Assembly (NCBI RefSeq): GCF_900129265.1
Contig: NZ_FQVG01000006.1
Location: 16,633 to 80,632, forward strand
Source of the DNA: Caloramator proteoclasticus DSM 10124
GTDB taxonomy: Bacteria > Bacillota > Clostridia > Clostridiales > Caloramatoraceae
Length of the DNA stretch: 64,000 nt
Direction: 5' to 3'
In this document: one piece after another, positions 1-9,168 of the stretch
Layout of the letters: each line of letters opens with the position of its first letter
How positions within the stretch are numbered: position 1 is the stretch's first letter
Position numbers and translations under genes: made by a program
The notes under the pieces: model-generated
What the model was told of the DNA's origin: nothing
Database searches by the model: none
Seen by the model: only the letters and a program-made list of their open reading frames with translations

Positions 1-1
1 A

Positions 2-511
2 AGAGCAGCAAGCCCTATGGCAAAGGCATCAATATTTATTGATGATACACCAGGTATTTCTATAATGGAGATGCGTTCTAAGTGTAGAAGACTTAAGATG
101 GAAAAGGGTCTTGATTTAATAATGGTAGACTACCTTCAACTTATGAGTGGAGGTAAAAAATCTGAAAGTAGACAGCAGGAGGTTTCTGAAATATCAAGGT
201 CCCTAAAGGCTATTGCAAAGGAGATGAATGCACCTGTAATTGCACTTTCACAGCTATCTCGTGCACCTGAGGCAAGAGCTGACCATAGACCAATACTATC
301 TGACCTTAGAGAATCAGGTTCTATTGAGCAGGATGCCGACCTTGTTATGTTTTTATATAGAGATGAATACTATAATAAGGAATCAGAAAAGAAGAACATT
401 GCAGAAGTTATAATAGCAAAACAAAGAAATGGTCCAACTGGAACAGTTGAACTTGCTTGGCTTGGACAATATACTAAGTTTGGAAATCTTGATAGGTATC
501 ATAATGTATAA
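2..511 (+). CDS. dnaB: Replicative DNA helicase DnaB, C-terminal part (5' end outside window)
   Basis: This is the C-terminal ATPase part of the hexameric replicative helicase. The reading frame is open to the left window edge, so the ATG at 17 is only an internal methionine (family members read through here with an IFIDDTPG segment). Visible motifs are the Walker B strand [10 protein letters not shown], the ALSQLSR segment, the [11 protein letters not shown] segment and the arginine-finger region AKQRNGPTG. The end (residues ...DRYHNV) is at the usual place for the family. A hairpin follows the stop codon, so transcription probably ends there. The adjacent purA and DnaI/DnaD-like genes fit a replication-region neighbourhood. 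Identity is very secure; only the length is incomplete. Confidence 0.96.
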   Translation, partial: RAASPMAKASIFIDDTPGISIMEMRSKCRRLKMEKGLDLIMVDYLQLMSGGKKSESRQQEVSEISRSLKAIAKEMNAPVIALSQLSRAPEARADHRPILSDLRESGSIEQDADLVMFLYRDEYYNKESEKKNIAEVIIAKQRNGPTGTVELAWLGQYTKFGNLDRYHNV

Positions 512-517
512 GAAAAC

Positions 518-538
518 AAAAGGTTATTGTAACCTTTT
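518..538 (+). terminator. Hairpin after dnaB
   Basis: A perfect 9-bp stem, AAAAGGTTA (518-526) with TAACCTTTT (530-538), lies 7 bases after the dnaB stop. The T-run is short, so it is a modest intrinsic terminator. A related AAGGT/ACCTT hairpin lies at 795-811 on the nadE side of the repeat element. Confidence 0.55.
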
Positions 539-567
539 CAGGCTGTTGAAAAAATGATGTATTGATA

Positions 568-776
568 GCCCCATGAAAGATTTTAAGGCATTCGTTCATT
601 TCACTAAGCAAATCTAAGCTTTTCTTTGTTTAAAAAAGTCCTACCCTCGCGATGCCCTCGTCCTTGAGGGCCGCTCAGCTCGGCACGTCCTGTGCCGAAT
701 TATGGACTTTTTCAAAGTCGAAAAGCAAGATTTGCTAAAGTTTATGAAAGAGCCTAATAAAATCCTTTCATGGGGC
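568..776 (-). repeat. Structured intergenic repeat, copy 1
   Basis: This 209-bp element is one of three in the window (others 40146-40356 and 48112-48320) and lies on the minus strand relative to them. Its ends are inverted (GCCCCATGAAAG at 568; CTTTCATGGGGC ending at 776). The interior contains two GC-rich hairpins: CGGCAC/GTGCCG with loop AGGAC, and GCCCTC/GAGGGC where the other copies have GCCATC/GATGGC, a compensatory change. It fills the gap between convergent dnaB and nadE. The reading frame seen in the other copies is broken here by an inserted base, so it is not protein-coding. Function is unknown. Confidence 0.85.
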
Positions 777-833
777 CTTTAAAAATCAAACTACAAGGTT
801 TCTAACACCTTTTGTTTATTTTTTTATACGCTT

Positions 834-2753
834 CTATGATAGCCATATAAAGGAGTCTGCATCTGATGGCATTCTAAGGTCGCCTCTTGGTGAGAAGCAT
901 ACGCTTCCAACTTTAGGCCCATCAGGCATACAGGAACGTTTAAACTGCTGAGTAAAAAATCTTCTATAAAATACATTTTGCCATTTCTTTATATATTCTT
1001 TATCATATTTATCGGAAAAGGCGTGTTCAGCAAGGAAAAGTACCTTTTCAGGAGGCATATTGTATCTTATTGCATAATAAATAAAGAAATCATGGAGTTC
1101 GTATGGACCTACTGTATCCTCTGTTTTTTGCTTAATATTGCCCTCTTTATCAGGGGGGAGAAGTTCTGGGCTTATTGGTGTGTCTAATATATCCTTTAAT
1201 ATGTTTTTAGCTTCTTTATCATCGGTTTTTTCAGCATACCAATCCACCAAAAACTTTATAAGTGTTTTTGGAATACTTGCATTTACTGCATACATTGACA
1301 TATGGTCTCCATTATATGTACACCATCCAAGTGCAAGTTCAGATAGGTCACCAGTACCCACCACAATACCACCTATTTTATTTGCAATATCCATAAGTAT
1401 TTGAGTTCTTTCTCTTGCTTGAGTATTTTCATAGGTTAAATCGTGTATATCTTTATCGTGTCCTATATCCTTGAAGTGTTGTAGACACGCATCCTTAATA
1501 TTTATTTCCATAAGTGTGCATTTTAGAGATTTAATTAAATTTACAGCATTTGTATAGGTTCTATCTGTTGTTCCAAAGCCCGGCATTGTTATAGCAATTA
1601 TATTTTCTGGTGGTATGTTTAATTCCTTAAAGGTTTTATAGGTAACAAGGAGAGCAAGAGTAGAATCAAGTCCTCCCGAGATACCTATAACAGCCTTTTT
1701 TAGCCCTGTATGTTCAAAACGTTTTGCTAAACCTGCTACTTGAATATTAAATATTTCATTGCACCTTATATCTATTTCTTGTTTGTTTGACGGAATGAAT
1801 GGAGTCTTTGAAATATATCTATCAAACCCATCAATGCTAAGTTTATTAAATATAGTATTTACAGTTTGGTATTTTACATTAGATACATTGAGGCTATCTA
1901 TAAAAGTTTTATTAACCTGTCTCTCGGAGTTTAATCTGTCTACATCTATATAGGAGTATATAGTTTGACTCTCCCTTTTAAATCTTTCTGAAGACTTTAA
2001 AAGAGAACCATTTTCGCATATTAATAGGTCGCCGCTAAAGACTAAATCTGTTGTTGATTCGTAAACTGAAGCGGAGGAATAGATATACCCACATATACAT
2101 CTTGCACTCTGTCCCTTTATGAGTTCACGTCTGTAGTCAGATTTTGCAACCACTTCGTTGCTGGCGGATAGGTTTAATATTATATTTGCACCATTTACAC
2201 AAAGAAAACTACTTGGAGGTATAGGTGCCCATACATCTTCACATATTTCAACACCAATTCTTAATCCTAAATTCTTATCTTCTATAATAACATTTCCAAA
2301 TGGAACTTTTTCATCAAATAAATCTATTTCTTCAATATGAGATACTTCAAATCCAGAAGTAAACCACCTTTTTTCATAAAACTCCCTATAGTTAGGTATG
2401 TACATTTTAGGTACAACAGCGAGTATTTTACCGGATTTAAACAAAACTGCACAGTTTAAAAGTATGTGATTTATTAAAATAGGCATTCCAACAGCACAAA
2501 GTATATCAGTATGTTTTGTCTCATCTAAAATATTTTTAAGTGCTATGTAGCTATCATTTATTAATTTTTTTTGTAAAAATAAATCAGCACAGGTATATCC
2601 GGTTACACTAAGTTCAGGAAAAACAATTACCTTTGCAAAATTTTTATCTGCTTCTAATATTATATTTTTTATTTCCTCTGCATTATAAAAGGGATTTGCA
2701 ACTTTAAGCTTAGGTGAAGATGCTGCTACCTTTATAAAACCAAAATTATTCAC
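834..2753 (-). CDS. nadE: Glutamine-dependent NAD+ synthetase
   Basis: Catalyses the last step of NAD+ synthesis: nicotinic acid adenine dinucleotide is amidated with glutamine as nitrogen donor and ATP hydrolysed to AMP. The 639 residues contain an N-terminal nitrilase-type glutaminase domain with the Glu-Lys-Cys triad visible (FPELSVTGY near residue 47, PKMYIPNYREF, GVEICEDVW near 170), followed by an ATP-pyrophosphatase-type synthetase domain with the P-loop SGGLDST near residue 358. This is the two-domain, ammonia-channelling type, full length. Start is GTG at 2753, chosen because GGGAG lies 7 bases upstream and no better ATG exists. It is transcribed alone, divergent from the membrane protein gene at 2865 and convergent with dnaB. 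Confidence 0.96.
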   Translation of the reverse strand: MNNFGFIKVAASSPKLKVANPFYNAEEIKNIILEADKNFAKVIVFPELSVTGYTCADLFLQKKLINDSYIALKNILDETKHTDILCAVGMPILINHILLNCAVLFKSGKILAVVPKMYIPNYREFYEKRWFTSGFEVSHIEEIDLFDEKVPFGNVIIEDKNLGLRIGVEICEDVWAPIPPSSFLCVNGANIILNLSASNEVVAKSDYRRELIKGQSARCICGYIYSSASVYESTTDLVFSGDLLICENGSLLKSSERFKRESQTIYSYIDVDRLNSERQVNKTFIDSLNVSNVKYQTVNTIFNKLSIDGFDRYISKTPFIPSNKQEIDIRCNEIFNIQVAGLAKRFEHTGLKKAVIGISGGLDSTLALLVTYKTFKELNIPPENIIAITMPGFGTTDRTYTNAVNLIKSLKCTLMEINIKDACLQHFKDIGHDKDIHDLTYENTQARERTQILMDIANKIGGIVVGTGDLSELALGWCTYNGDHMSMYAVNASIPKTLIKFLVDWYAEKTDDKEAKNILKDILDTPISPELLPPDKEGNIKQKTEDTVGPYELHDFFIYYAIRYNMPPEKVLFLAEHAFSDKYDKEYIKKWQNVFYRRFFTQQFKRSCMPDGPKVGSVCFSPRGDLRMPSDADSFIWLS

Positions 2754-2864
2754 ACTATCACTCCCTCTTTAGTATCTAATTCTAATTTACTACAAATTTT
2801 TAATTTTGGTAAGAAGGATATATTAATATTAAATAGAACTTTTAGTAATGAAGGGAGTGATTTA

Positions 2865-3683
2865 ATGTATAGGGCATCAAAAAATGCAAAGATAGAAAGT
2901 TTACTTCTTATAATGTTTGGAATTTCAATTGGTATTTTTCCTTTGTTAAGTGGAAAAACTATAGGGGCTGAATCTATTTTAACTTGTATTTTAGTGGTTG
3001 CACTTGGTATTTATATGTATAAAAGAGTTAATAGATTAAGGGTTATTATCCACAATGATAGGATAGAGTATTTTGGGGAATCTAATAAAAGTGATAAAGT
3101 TATATACTTTAACAACATATACCTTGTGGAAACTGTGAATAAGTCAGGGGCTTTTTTAACCTTTATTGTGGATAAATACAAAGAGGGTGGAAGGTGGATT
3201 ATTAGAGGCACTTTTCCACAGGCAACAGAAAAGGAAATGGGAAGGGATAAGGATATAAAACTTGATTTTAAAAAGAGTCTATGTATTGATAGTAGAAAGA
3301 TAGAAAATAGTAGAGAAATAGTTGAAATTATCTGTTCTAAAATATCAAAAAATAGGGTTTCAGAAGGCACAGAGTATTATATAAAGGGTATAAAAAAAGA
3401 GGAAAGTGATGAGGGTAAAGACGACAAGGTTAATAATTTAATATATAAAATAATAATGTCTATAAATTTAATAGGTCTTTTAATTGTTTTGATGTTTTTA
3501 GAAGGAAAATCACCAATATTAAAAAACGTATATTTTAAAATTTCAACTTTCATTATCTTTTTAATAAATGGGGTTTATTCTCTTTATTTGCGTGTTAAAT
3601 ATAAGAATAATAAAAGCTATAAAATAATATTTAATATAGGGATAATAATAAGTATTCTTGTTATATCTTTAATGTTTACATAA
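2865..3683 (+). CDS. Uncharacterised membrane protein with PH-like central segment
   Basis: I do not recognise a named family. The 272-residue protein has two hydrophobic helices near residues 13-30 and 36-50, a soluble beta-rich stretch of about 110 residues (roughly 55-165) that looks like the membrane-anchored PH-like domains of the YdbT/DUF304 kind, a charged linker rich in Lys, Glu and Asp, and three more predicted helices at about 193-210, 225-243 and 252-270. The start ATG is preceded by AGGGAG. It is a single gene with its own downstream hairpin and no functional clue from neighbours (divergent nadE). The PH-like reading is an inference from pattern only. Confidence 0.75.
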   Translation: MYRASKNAKIESLLLIMFGISIGIFPLLSGKTIGAESILTCILVVALGIYMYKRVNRLRVIIHNDRIEYFGESNKSDKVIYFNNIYLVETVNKSGAFLTFIVDKYKEGGRWIIRGTFPQATEKEMGRDKDIKLDFKKSLCIDSRKIENSREIVEIICSKISKNRVSEGTEYYIKGIKKEESDEGKDDKVNNLIYKIIMSINLIGLLIVLMFLEGKSPILKNVYFKISTFIIFLINGVYSLYLRVKYKNNKSYKIIFNIGIIISILVISLMFT

Positions 3684-3708
3684 GCCCTGCAGCCTTGTAG
3701 GGCTTATG
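3679..3708 (+). terminator. Hairpin after membrane-protein gene
   Basis: A 10-bp stem, CATAAGCCCT with AGGGCTTATG, overlaps the stop codon at its left arm. There is no T-run immediately after it, so termination may be inefficient. Confidence 0.5.
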
Positions 3709-3805
3709 TACGTTATAATTCTTAATATATGTATTTTTTATTTAAATAATATACGTCATAAAACGAAATATAAATAATTCAACAATAAAATTATTCGATT
3801 TTTTA

Positions 3806-3834
3806 TTGACTTAAAGATGTGGGTTTGGTAGTAT
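3806..3834 (+). promoter_or_regulatory. Probable sigma-A promoter of the FAD dehydrogenase-purA unit
   Basis: TTGACT (3806-3811), 17-bp spacer, TAGTAT (3829-3834), ending 28 bp before the start codon at 3862. Position, spacing and sequence match the vegetative promoter pattern. Confidence 0.55.
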
Positions 3835-3861
3835 TTTATTGGAGTTAAAAGGAGGGGTATT

Positions 3862-5244
3862 ATGAAAAAATATGATGTAATTATAGTAGGTGGAGGACCT
3901 GCAGGAATTTTTACTGCCCTTGAGTTGGTAAAACAAAACCAAAATTTAAGTGTTGCTCTATTTGAAAAGGGTAAAAGTATGCTAAATAGGAAATGCCCCA
4001 GCAGTGAAAATAAGGTAAAGTGCGTAAAATGCAATCCCTGTTCTATAGTTTCAGGATGGGGAGGAGCAGGTGCATACAGTGACGGCAAGTTAACTTTAAC
4101 TACTGAATTTGGTGGAGTGTTAGATGAATATATAAGCAAGGTAGAATTACAAAGCTTAATTGATTATATAGATAAAATTTATTTGGAGTTTGGAGGACCA
4201 AGTGAGATACACGGTGAGATAACTCCAAAGGTTGAAGAGATAATGAGAAGGGCGGCTGCTGCTGACCTTAAGTTTATACCTGCAAGGATAAGACATCTTG
4301 GAACAGATAATTGTTTTAATATATTAAAGTCTATGGAGGAGTATTTAAGAAAGAAAATAGATGTATTCACTCTAAAACCAATTAGGGAAATTATAATTGA
4401 AGATGATAGGGCAAAGGGAGTAATTACACAGGAAGGAGAGGAGTATACTGCTGATTATGTAGTAGTATGTCCTGGACGTGAGGGTTCTGATTGGTTCTTT
4501 AGAGAGGTTGAAAGATTAAATTTAGAGTTTGATACAAATCCAGTCGATATAGGTGTTAGAGTAGAGTGTCCTGCAATTGTTATGAAGGACATAACTGATG
4601 CAGTTTATGAATCAAAGCTTATATACTATACAAAATCCTTTGATGATAGGGTTAGAACCTTCTGTATGAACCCAAATGGTGAAGTTGTTGTTGAAAACAA
4701 CGATGGGATTAAAACTGTAAATGGACATAGCTATGCCAACAAAAAAACAAACAATACAAATTTTGCACTACTTGTTAGTAAAAACTTTACAAAACCCTTT
4801 AAATCTCCAATAGCATATGGTAAGTATATTGCAAGTCTTGCTAATATGTTGGGAGAAGGGGTTATAGTACAAAGATTAGGAGATCTCCTTGAAGGAAGAA
4901 GAACAACAGAGGATAGATTAAAAAGAGGACTTGTGGAACCAACTTTAGTTGATGCAACTCCAGGAGATTTAAGTTTAGTTTTACCATATAGGTTTTTAAC
5001 TGATATAATAGAGATGTTAGAGGCACTTGATAAAGTAGCTCCAGGTATCTATTCAAAACATACACTTTTATATGGTGTAGAGGTTAAGTTTTACTCAATG
5101 AGATTAAAACTTACAAATAGCCTTGAAACACAAGTTAAAAATTTATTTGCAGCAGGTGATGGTGCAGGAGTAACAAGAGGACTTGCTCAAGCATCGGTAT
5201 CGGGAGTTATTATTGCAAGAGAAATTATAAATAGGATGAGGTGA
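3862..5244 (+). CDS. FAD-dependent dehydrogenase (COG2509-type)
   Basis: A 460-residue flavoprotein with an N-terminal dinucleotide-binding fold (DVIIVGGGPAGIFTALEL, residues 5-22) and a C-terminal FAD-closing segment (LFAAGDGAGVTRGLAQA). Between them is a Cys-rich insert near residues 45-60 (CPSS, then KCVKCNPC) followed by a glycine-rich GWGGAGAYSDGKL motif; this pattern is typical of the uncharacterised FAD-dependent dehydrogenases of COG2509. Substrate and partner are unknown. It ends 4 bases before purA, whose ribosome site is in its last codons, so the two are translationally coupled. The start ATG has GGAGGGG upstream. Family assignment is good, function is open. Confidence 0.85.
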   Translation: MKKYDVIIVGGGPAGIFTALELVKQNQNLSVALFEKGKSMLNRKCPSSENKVKCVKCNPCSIVSGWGGAGAYSDGKLTLTTEFGGVLDEYISKVELQSLIDYIDKIYLEFGGPSEIHGEITPKVEEIMRRAAAADLKFIPARIRHLGTDNCFNILKSMEEYLRKKIDVFTLKPIREIIIEDDRAKGVITQEGEEYTADYVVVCPGREGSDWFFREVERLNLEFDTNPVDIGVRVECPAIVMKDITDAVYESKLIYYTKSFDDRVRTFCMNPNGEVVVENNDGIKTVNGHSYANKKTNNTNFALLVSKNFTKPFKSPIAYGKYIASLANMLGEGVIVQRLGDLLEGRRTTEDRLKRGLVEPTLVDATPGDLSLVLPYRFLTDIIEMLEALDKVAPGIYSKHTLLYGVEVKFYSMRLKLTNSLETQVKNLFAAGDGAGVTRGLAQASVSGVIIAREIINRMR

Positions 5245-5248
5245 TTAG

Positions 5249-6535
<1,287 letters not shown>

Positions 6536-6563
6536 AAATAGGGTGGTGTCATCCACCCTATTT
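6536..6563 (+). terminator. Terminator after purA
   Basis: An 11-bp perfect stem, AAATAGGGTGG with CCACCCTATTT, loop TGTCAT, immediately after the purA stop. The 3' arm ends in TTT. Confidence 0.75.
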
Positions 6564-6599
6564 CCATAAATTACATCAAAAAAATTTTTAAAAAAGATG

Positions 6600-6628
6600 T
6601 TGACTTTTAAAAAGAAATCGTGTATTAT
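6600..6628 (+). promoter_or_regulatory. Promoter of the tRNA operon
   Basis: TTGACT (6600-6605), 17-bp spacer, TATTAT (6623-6628). It lies 42 bp before the first tRNA and after the purA terminator, so it is the obvious promoter for the four-tRNA unit. Confidence 0.75.
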
Positions 6629-6670
6629 ATACAAGTGTCGGGGCGATGAGCCGAGACGATAAAAGAAGTT

Positions 6671-6745
6671 GGCCCCTTGGTCAAGCGGTTAAGACACCAC
6701 CCTTTCACGGTGGTAACAGGGGTTCGAGTCCCCTAGGGGTCACCA
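6671..6745 (+). tRNA. tRNA-Glu (anticodon TTC)
   Basis: A 75-base cloverleaf with acceptor GGCCCCT/AGGGGTC (one G-U pair), anticodon stem CCACC/GGTGG around loop CTTTCAC, T-arm with GGTTCGAGTCC, and CCA encoded in the DNA. Anticodon TTC reads Glu. First of four closely spaced tRNA genes. Confidence 0.95.
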
Positions 6746-6748
6746 TAT

Positions 6749-6824
6749 GGGCGCGTAGCTCAGCTGGGAGAGCATCTGCCTTACAAGCAGAGGGTCACAG
6801 GTTCGAGCCCTGTCGTGCCCACCA
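6749..6824 (+). tRNA. tRNA-Val (anticodon TAC)
   Basis: A 76-base cloverleaf: acceptor GGGCGCG/CGTGCCC, anticodon stem TCTGC/GCAGA around CTTACAA, T-loop GTTCGAG, encoded CCA. Only 3 bases separate it from tRNA-Glu, so both come from one precursor. Confidence 0.95.
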
Positions 6825-6829
6825 AAAAT

Positions 6830-6906
6830 GGCCCAGTAGCTCAGTTGGTTAGAGTGCCGGCCTGTCACGCCGGAGGTCGAGGGTTCGAGCCCCTTCTGGG
6901 TCGCCA
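6830..6906 (+). tRNA. tRNA-Asp (anticodon GTC)
   Basis: A 77-base cloverleaf: acceptor GGCCCAG/CTGGGTC, anticodon stem CCGGC/GCCGG around CTGTCAC, discriminator G, encoded CCA. The G discriminator is the usual Asp identity base. Confidence 0.95.
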
Positions 6907-6911
6907 TATTT

Positions 6912-6987
6912 GCCGGCTTAGCTCAATTGGCAGAGCAACTGACTTGTAATCAGTAGGTTGTAGGTTCGATTCCTATAGCCGGCTCCA
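6912..6987 (+). tRNA. tRNA-Thr (anticodon TGT)
   Basis: A 76-base cloverleaf: acceptor GCCGGCT/AGCCGGC, anticodon stem CTGA/TCAG around CTTGTAA, T-loop GTTCGAT, discriminator T, encoded CCA. Last gene of the tRNA operon. Confidence 0.95.
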
Positions 6988-6988
6988 T

Positions 6989-7013
6989 AAAGCACGCAAG
7001 ATGCGTGCTTTTA
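6989..7013 (+). terminator. Terminator of the tRNA operon
   Basis: A perfect 10-bp stem, AAAGCACGCA with TGCGTGCTTT, loop AGA, followed by TTATTATTT. It starts 2 bases after tRNA-Thr. Confidence 0.85.
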
Positions 7014-7051
7014 TTATTTAGTGTAAGCTAAATTACATTAACTTGTTCGAT

Positions 7052-7080
7052 AAAAAATGCTGGGAGACCCAGCATTTTTT
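7052..7080 (-). terminator. Terminator of the dnaD-dnaI operon
   Basis: A 13-bp stem (7052-7064 with 7068-7080; core ATGCTGGG/CCCAGCAT flanked by A6/T6) overlaps the stop codon of the dnaI-like gene. The A-run on the plus strand gives the T-run for minus-strand transcription. Confidence 0.85.
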
Positions 7081-8062
7081 ATTTCTTGAACTTCTTCTGA
7101 ATTCTGATATCCTCACCATAAAATTTAAACAAAGTAAAATGACCTAATATTCTTGAGGTTATTCTTTCAGGATAGTTTTGGACAATATCATTAAGTTGAA
7201 AGTTTGTTGATATAAGCATTTTTTTCTTGTTTAGAATTCTTGTGTTTATTATATTAAAAAGCTCGGAGTATGAATAGGGAGTTACAGGTTCTGTTCCAAG
7301 GTCATCTATAATTAAAAAGTCGCATTCTAAAAGCTCATTTAGTTCGTTATGATTTGATGATTCTTCAAATCTGCATCTTCTTATAATATCCATTAGGTTT
7401 GAAGCAGTTTGATATATAACTACTTTACCCTTATCAAGAAGTTCCTTTGCAATGCAATTAGATAAAAAGGTTTTTCCTAAACCAGAGCTTCCATAAAAGA
7501 AAAGGCTCTCATTTGTTTTATCAAAGTTTTTTGTGTAATTTACCGCGTAGGCGTATATTCTTTCTATATTTTCTCTTGGACTTAAGGGTTCATTTTCATA
7601 GGGAATACTTGAATAATACTCAAAGTTGAAGGTATCAAAGTTTTCAGCCCTTAATATTTCATTTAAGTTTGATTGCTGATAATATCTATTTATTAATTTT
7701 TGTCTAAAACAACTACAGAATTTGTTGTTTATATATCCTGTATCCTTACATTTTTTACATTTATATTTTATCTCCATATAATCTATTGGATAGCCGTATT
7801 TTGATAGAAGTTCAGTCTTTTCTATTTTTAGGTCTGTTATTTTTTCCTTTTGAGATTTAATATATTCCTCTATATCTTCTATTTCTTTAGACACAACTGA
7901 AGTTGCAATATTAAATCCAATAGAGGATATTTCTTTGTCTATTTCTTTTATTCTTGGTATTTTTTTATAAATTTCATTTATTCTTTTTTCTTGTTCTGTT
8001 TTTGCGTTTTCCCTAAGTTTTTCGTATTCATTTATAATTTCAGATACATATTTATTCTTCAT
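7079..8062 (-). CDS. dnaI: DnaI/DnaC-like helicase loader, AAA+ ATPase
   Basis: Probable loader that places the DnaB helicase ring on DNA during replication initiation or restart. The 327-residue protein has a charged N-terminal helical region (1-90), a zinc-ribbon-like Cys set (CKKC at 102-105 and CSC at 116-118), then an AAA+ core with Walker A GSSGLGKT (191-198), Walker B LIIDDLGTE and the sensor/arginine region STNFQL...RITSRILG. This order matches clostridial DnaI/DnaC proteins. The ATG has AAGGGGTGAG upstream inside the 3' end of the dnaD-like gene; the two genes overlap by 11 bases, showing coupling. The symbol is by homology of architecture; it could equally be named dnaC. Confidence 0.85.
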   Translation of the reverse strand: MKNKYVSEIINEYEKLRENAKTEQEKRINEIYKKIPRIKEIDKEISSIGFNIATSVVSKEIEDIEEYIKSQKEKITDLKIEKTELLSKYGYPIDYMEIKYKCKKCKDTGYINNKFCSCFRQKLINRYYQQSNLNEILRAENFDTFNFEYYSSIPYENEPLSPRENIERIYAYAVNYTKNFDKTNESLFFYGSSGLGKTFLSNCIAKELLDKGKVVIYQTASNLMDIIRRCRFEESSNHNELNELLECDFLIIDDLGTEPVTPYSYSELFNIINTRILNKKKMLISTNFQLNDIVQNYPERITSRILGHFTLFKFYGEDIRIQKKFKK

Positions 8063-8990
8063 TTAACTCACCCCTTCCAAGGAGTTTTTTCTCAAGTTCG
8101 GTTATATCATATTGTCTCTGTCCACTATATGCAATGTACGGATGTTGACTCTTAGAAGCTTTTTCTTTTTTATTTGCCTTCTTATCAAGTCTTTTTATAT
8201 CATTCACATTTTTTACTCCTAAATTATACCAGTCAGTTACTATTTTATCTATATAATTTAAGTTTGGTTCGTTTATTCTCATAATTGCTATCCTGCAGGC
8301 CTCTAAAATAACGTCAATGGGCATATTATAACTATATATCCATTTTTCTAAAAGTTCCTCTTGAGGAACAGATATATCAGAGTCTTTAAGTCCAATATAG
8401 TTTAAAATTTGCCTATATTTTGTCCATTTTTCTTCGTGTTTTCTTATATGGTTTTGGGCATCCTCAATTGTTTTTATACCCTTTTCGTGCCATCCTATAG
8501 CAACCTTTTCAATATATCTAATATCTGTTTTTTTCTTAGATACGCAGTATTCAATTAAAAATATTAAAACTTCAAAGGAAAAATGAAATTTATCCATAAG
8601 CATAGTAAAGAACTTATAATCAGAAGGGGTTAGAGGCCTTCCTAAAGCCATTTCTATATCTTTAAATATATTTTTGGTATTATCTATAATTACAAAGCAC
8701 GAATCATCATCTAAATTTAATGTATTAAAACTAACCTCTCCAGAGTCTGATATATGAATTAACCCATTTTCCTGCCAATAGCCTAATGCATTGATTATTT
8801 CTGATTCTGATATATTTAGCTTTTTTGAGATAGACTCTGTTGAACATACTGTGTTAGTATAGGACAGTCTAAGTAGAGTTAGATACACTTTAATATAATC
8901 TCCGTGGGCCTTAGGAATATATTTGTCTATAAATGTAGTTGATAATGGTATAAACTTTGGTTCTGGAGGCGTTAATGATATATTTGGCAT
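8052..8990 (-). CDS. DnaD-domain primosome protein
   Basis: A DnaD-like protein that in related bacteria remodels DNA and recruits the helicase loader. About 312 residues from the chosen ATG at 8990. The N-terminal third looks like a winged-helix module (TNTVCSTESISKKLNISESEIINALGYW); two DnaD C-terminal domains follow, recognisable from the WHEKGIKTIEDAQNHIR and DWYNLGVKNVNDIKRLDKK endings, which match the YxxWxxxGxxTxxDV pattern. A GTG nine bases upstream (8999) would overlap the AGGAAG ribosome site, so the ATG is preferred. It is the first gene of a two-gene operon with the helicase loader. Confidence 0.85.
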   Translation of the reverse strand: MPNISLTPPEPKFIPLSTTFIDKYIPKAHGDYIKVYLTLLRLSYTNTVCSTESISKKLNISESEIINALGYWQENGLIHISDSGEVSFNTLNLDDDSCFVIIDNTKNIFKDIEMALGRPLTPSDYKFFTMLMDKFHFSFEVLIFLIEYCVSKKKTDIRYIEKVAIGWHEKGIKTIEDAQNHIRKHEEKWTKYRQILNYIGLKDSDISVPQEELLEKWIYSYNMPIDVILEACRIAIMRINEPNLNYIDKIVTDWYNLGVKNVNDIKRLDKKANKKEKASKSQHPYIAYSGQRQYDITELEKKLLGRGELNEE

Positions 8991-9113
8991 ACTGATCACT
9001 TCCTAATGTATTATTAGCTTATACTATTATAGCAGAAGTGATTTTATACCACAATAAACTAAGAGTATGAATAAAATATCAAAAAATTCATATAATATGT
9101 TAGAAACTGTTAC

Positions 9114-9142
9114 TTGCCCAAATTAGAAACTTATAGTATTAT
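9114..9142 (+). promoter_or_regulatory. Probable promoter of the M23 peptidase gene
   Basis: TTGCCC (9114-9119), 17-bp spacer, TATTAT (9137-9142). Transcription would begin near 9149, which makes the ATG at 9151 an unlikely start and supports the GTG at 9169. Confidence 0.45.
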
Positions 9143-9168
9143 AAAAATGTATGAAAGGAGGGGAAGTG

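Noticed and set aside
6646..6852. 68-codon open frame through the tRNA cluster
   Set aside because: It is read through tRNA-Glu and tRNA-Val; the tRNA cloverleaves explain the sequence completely.
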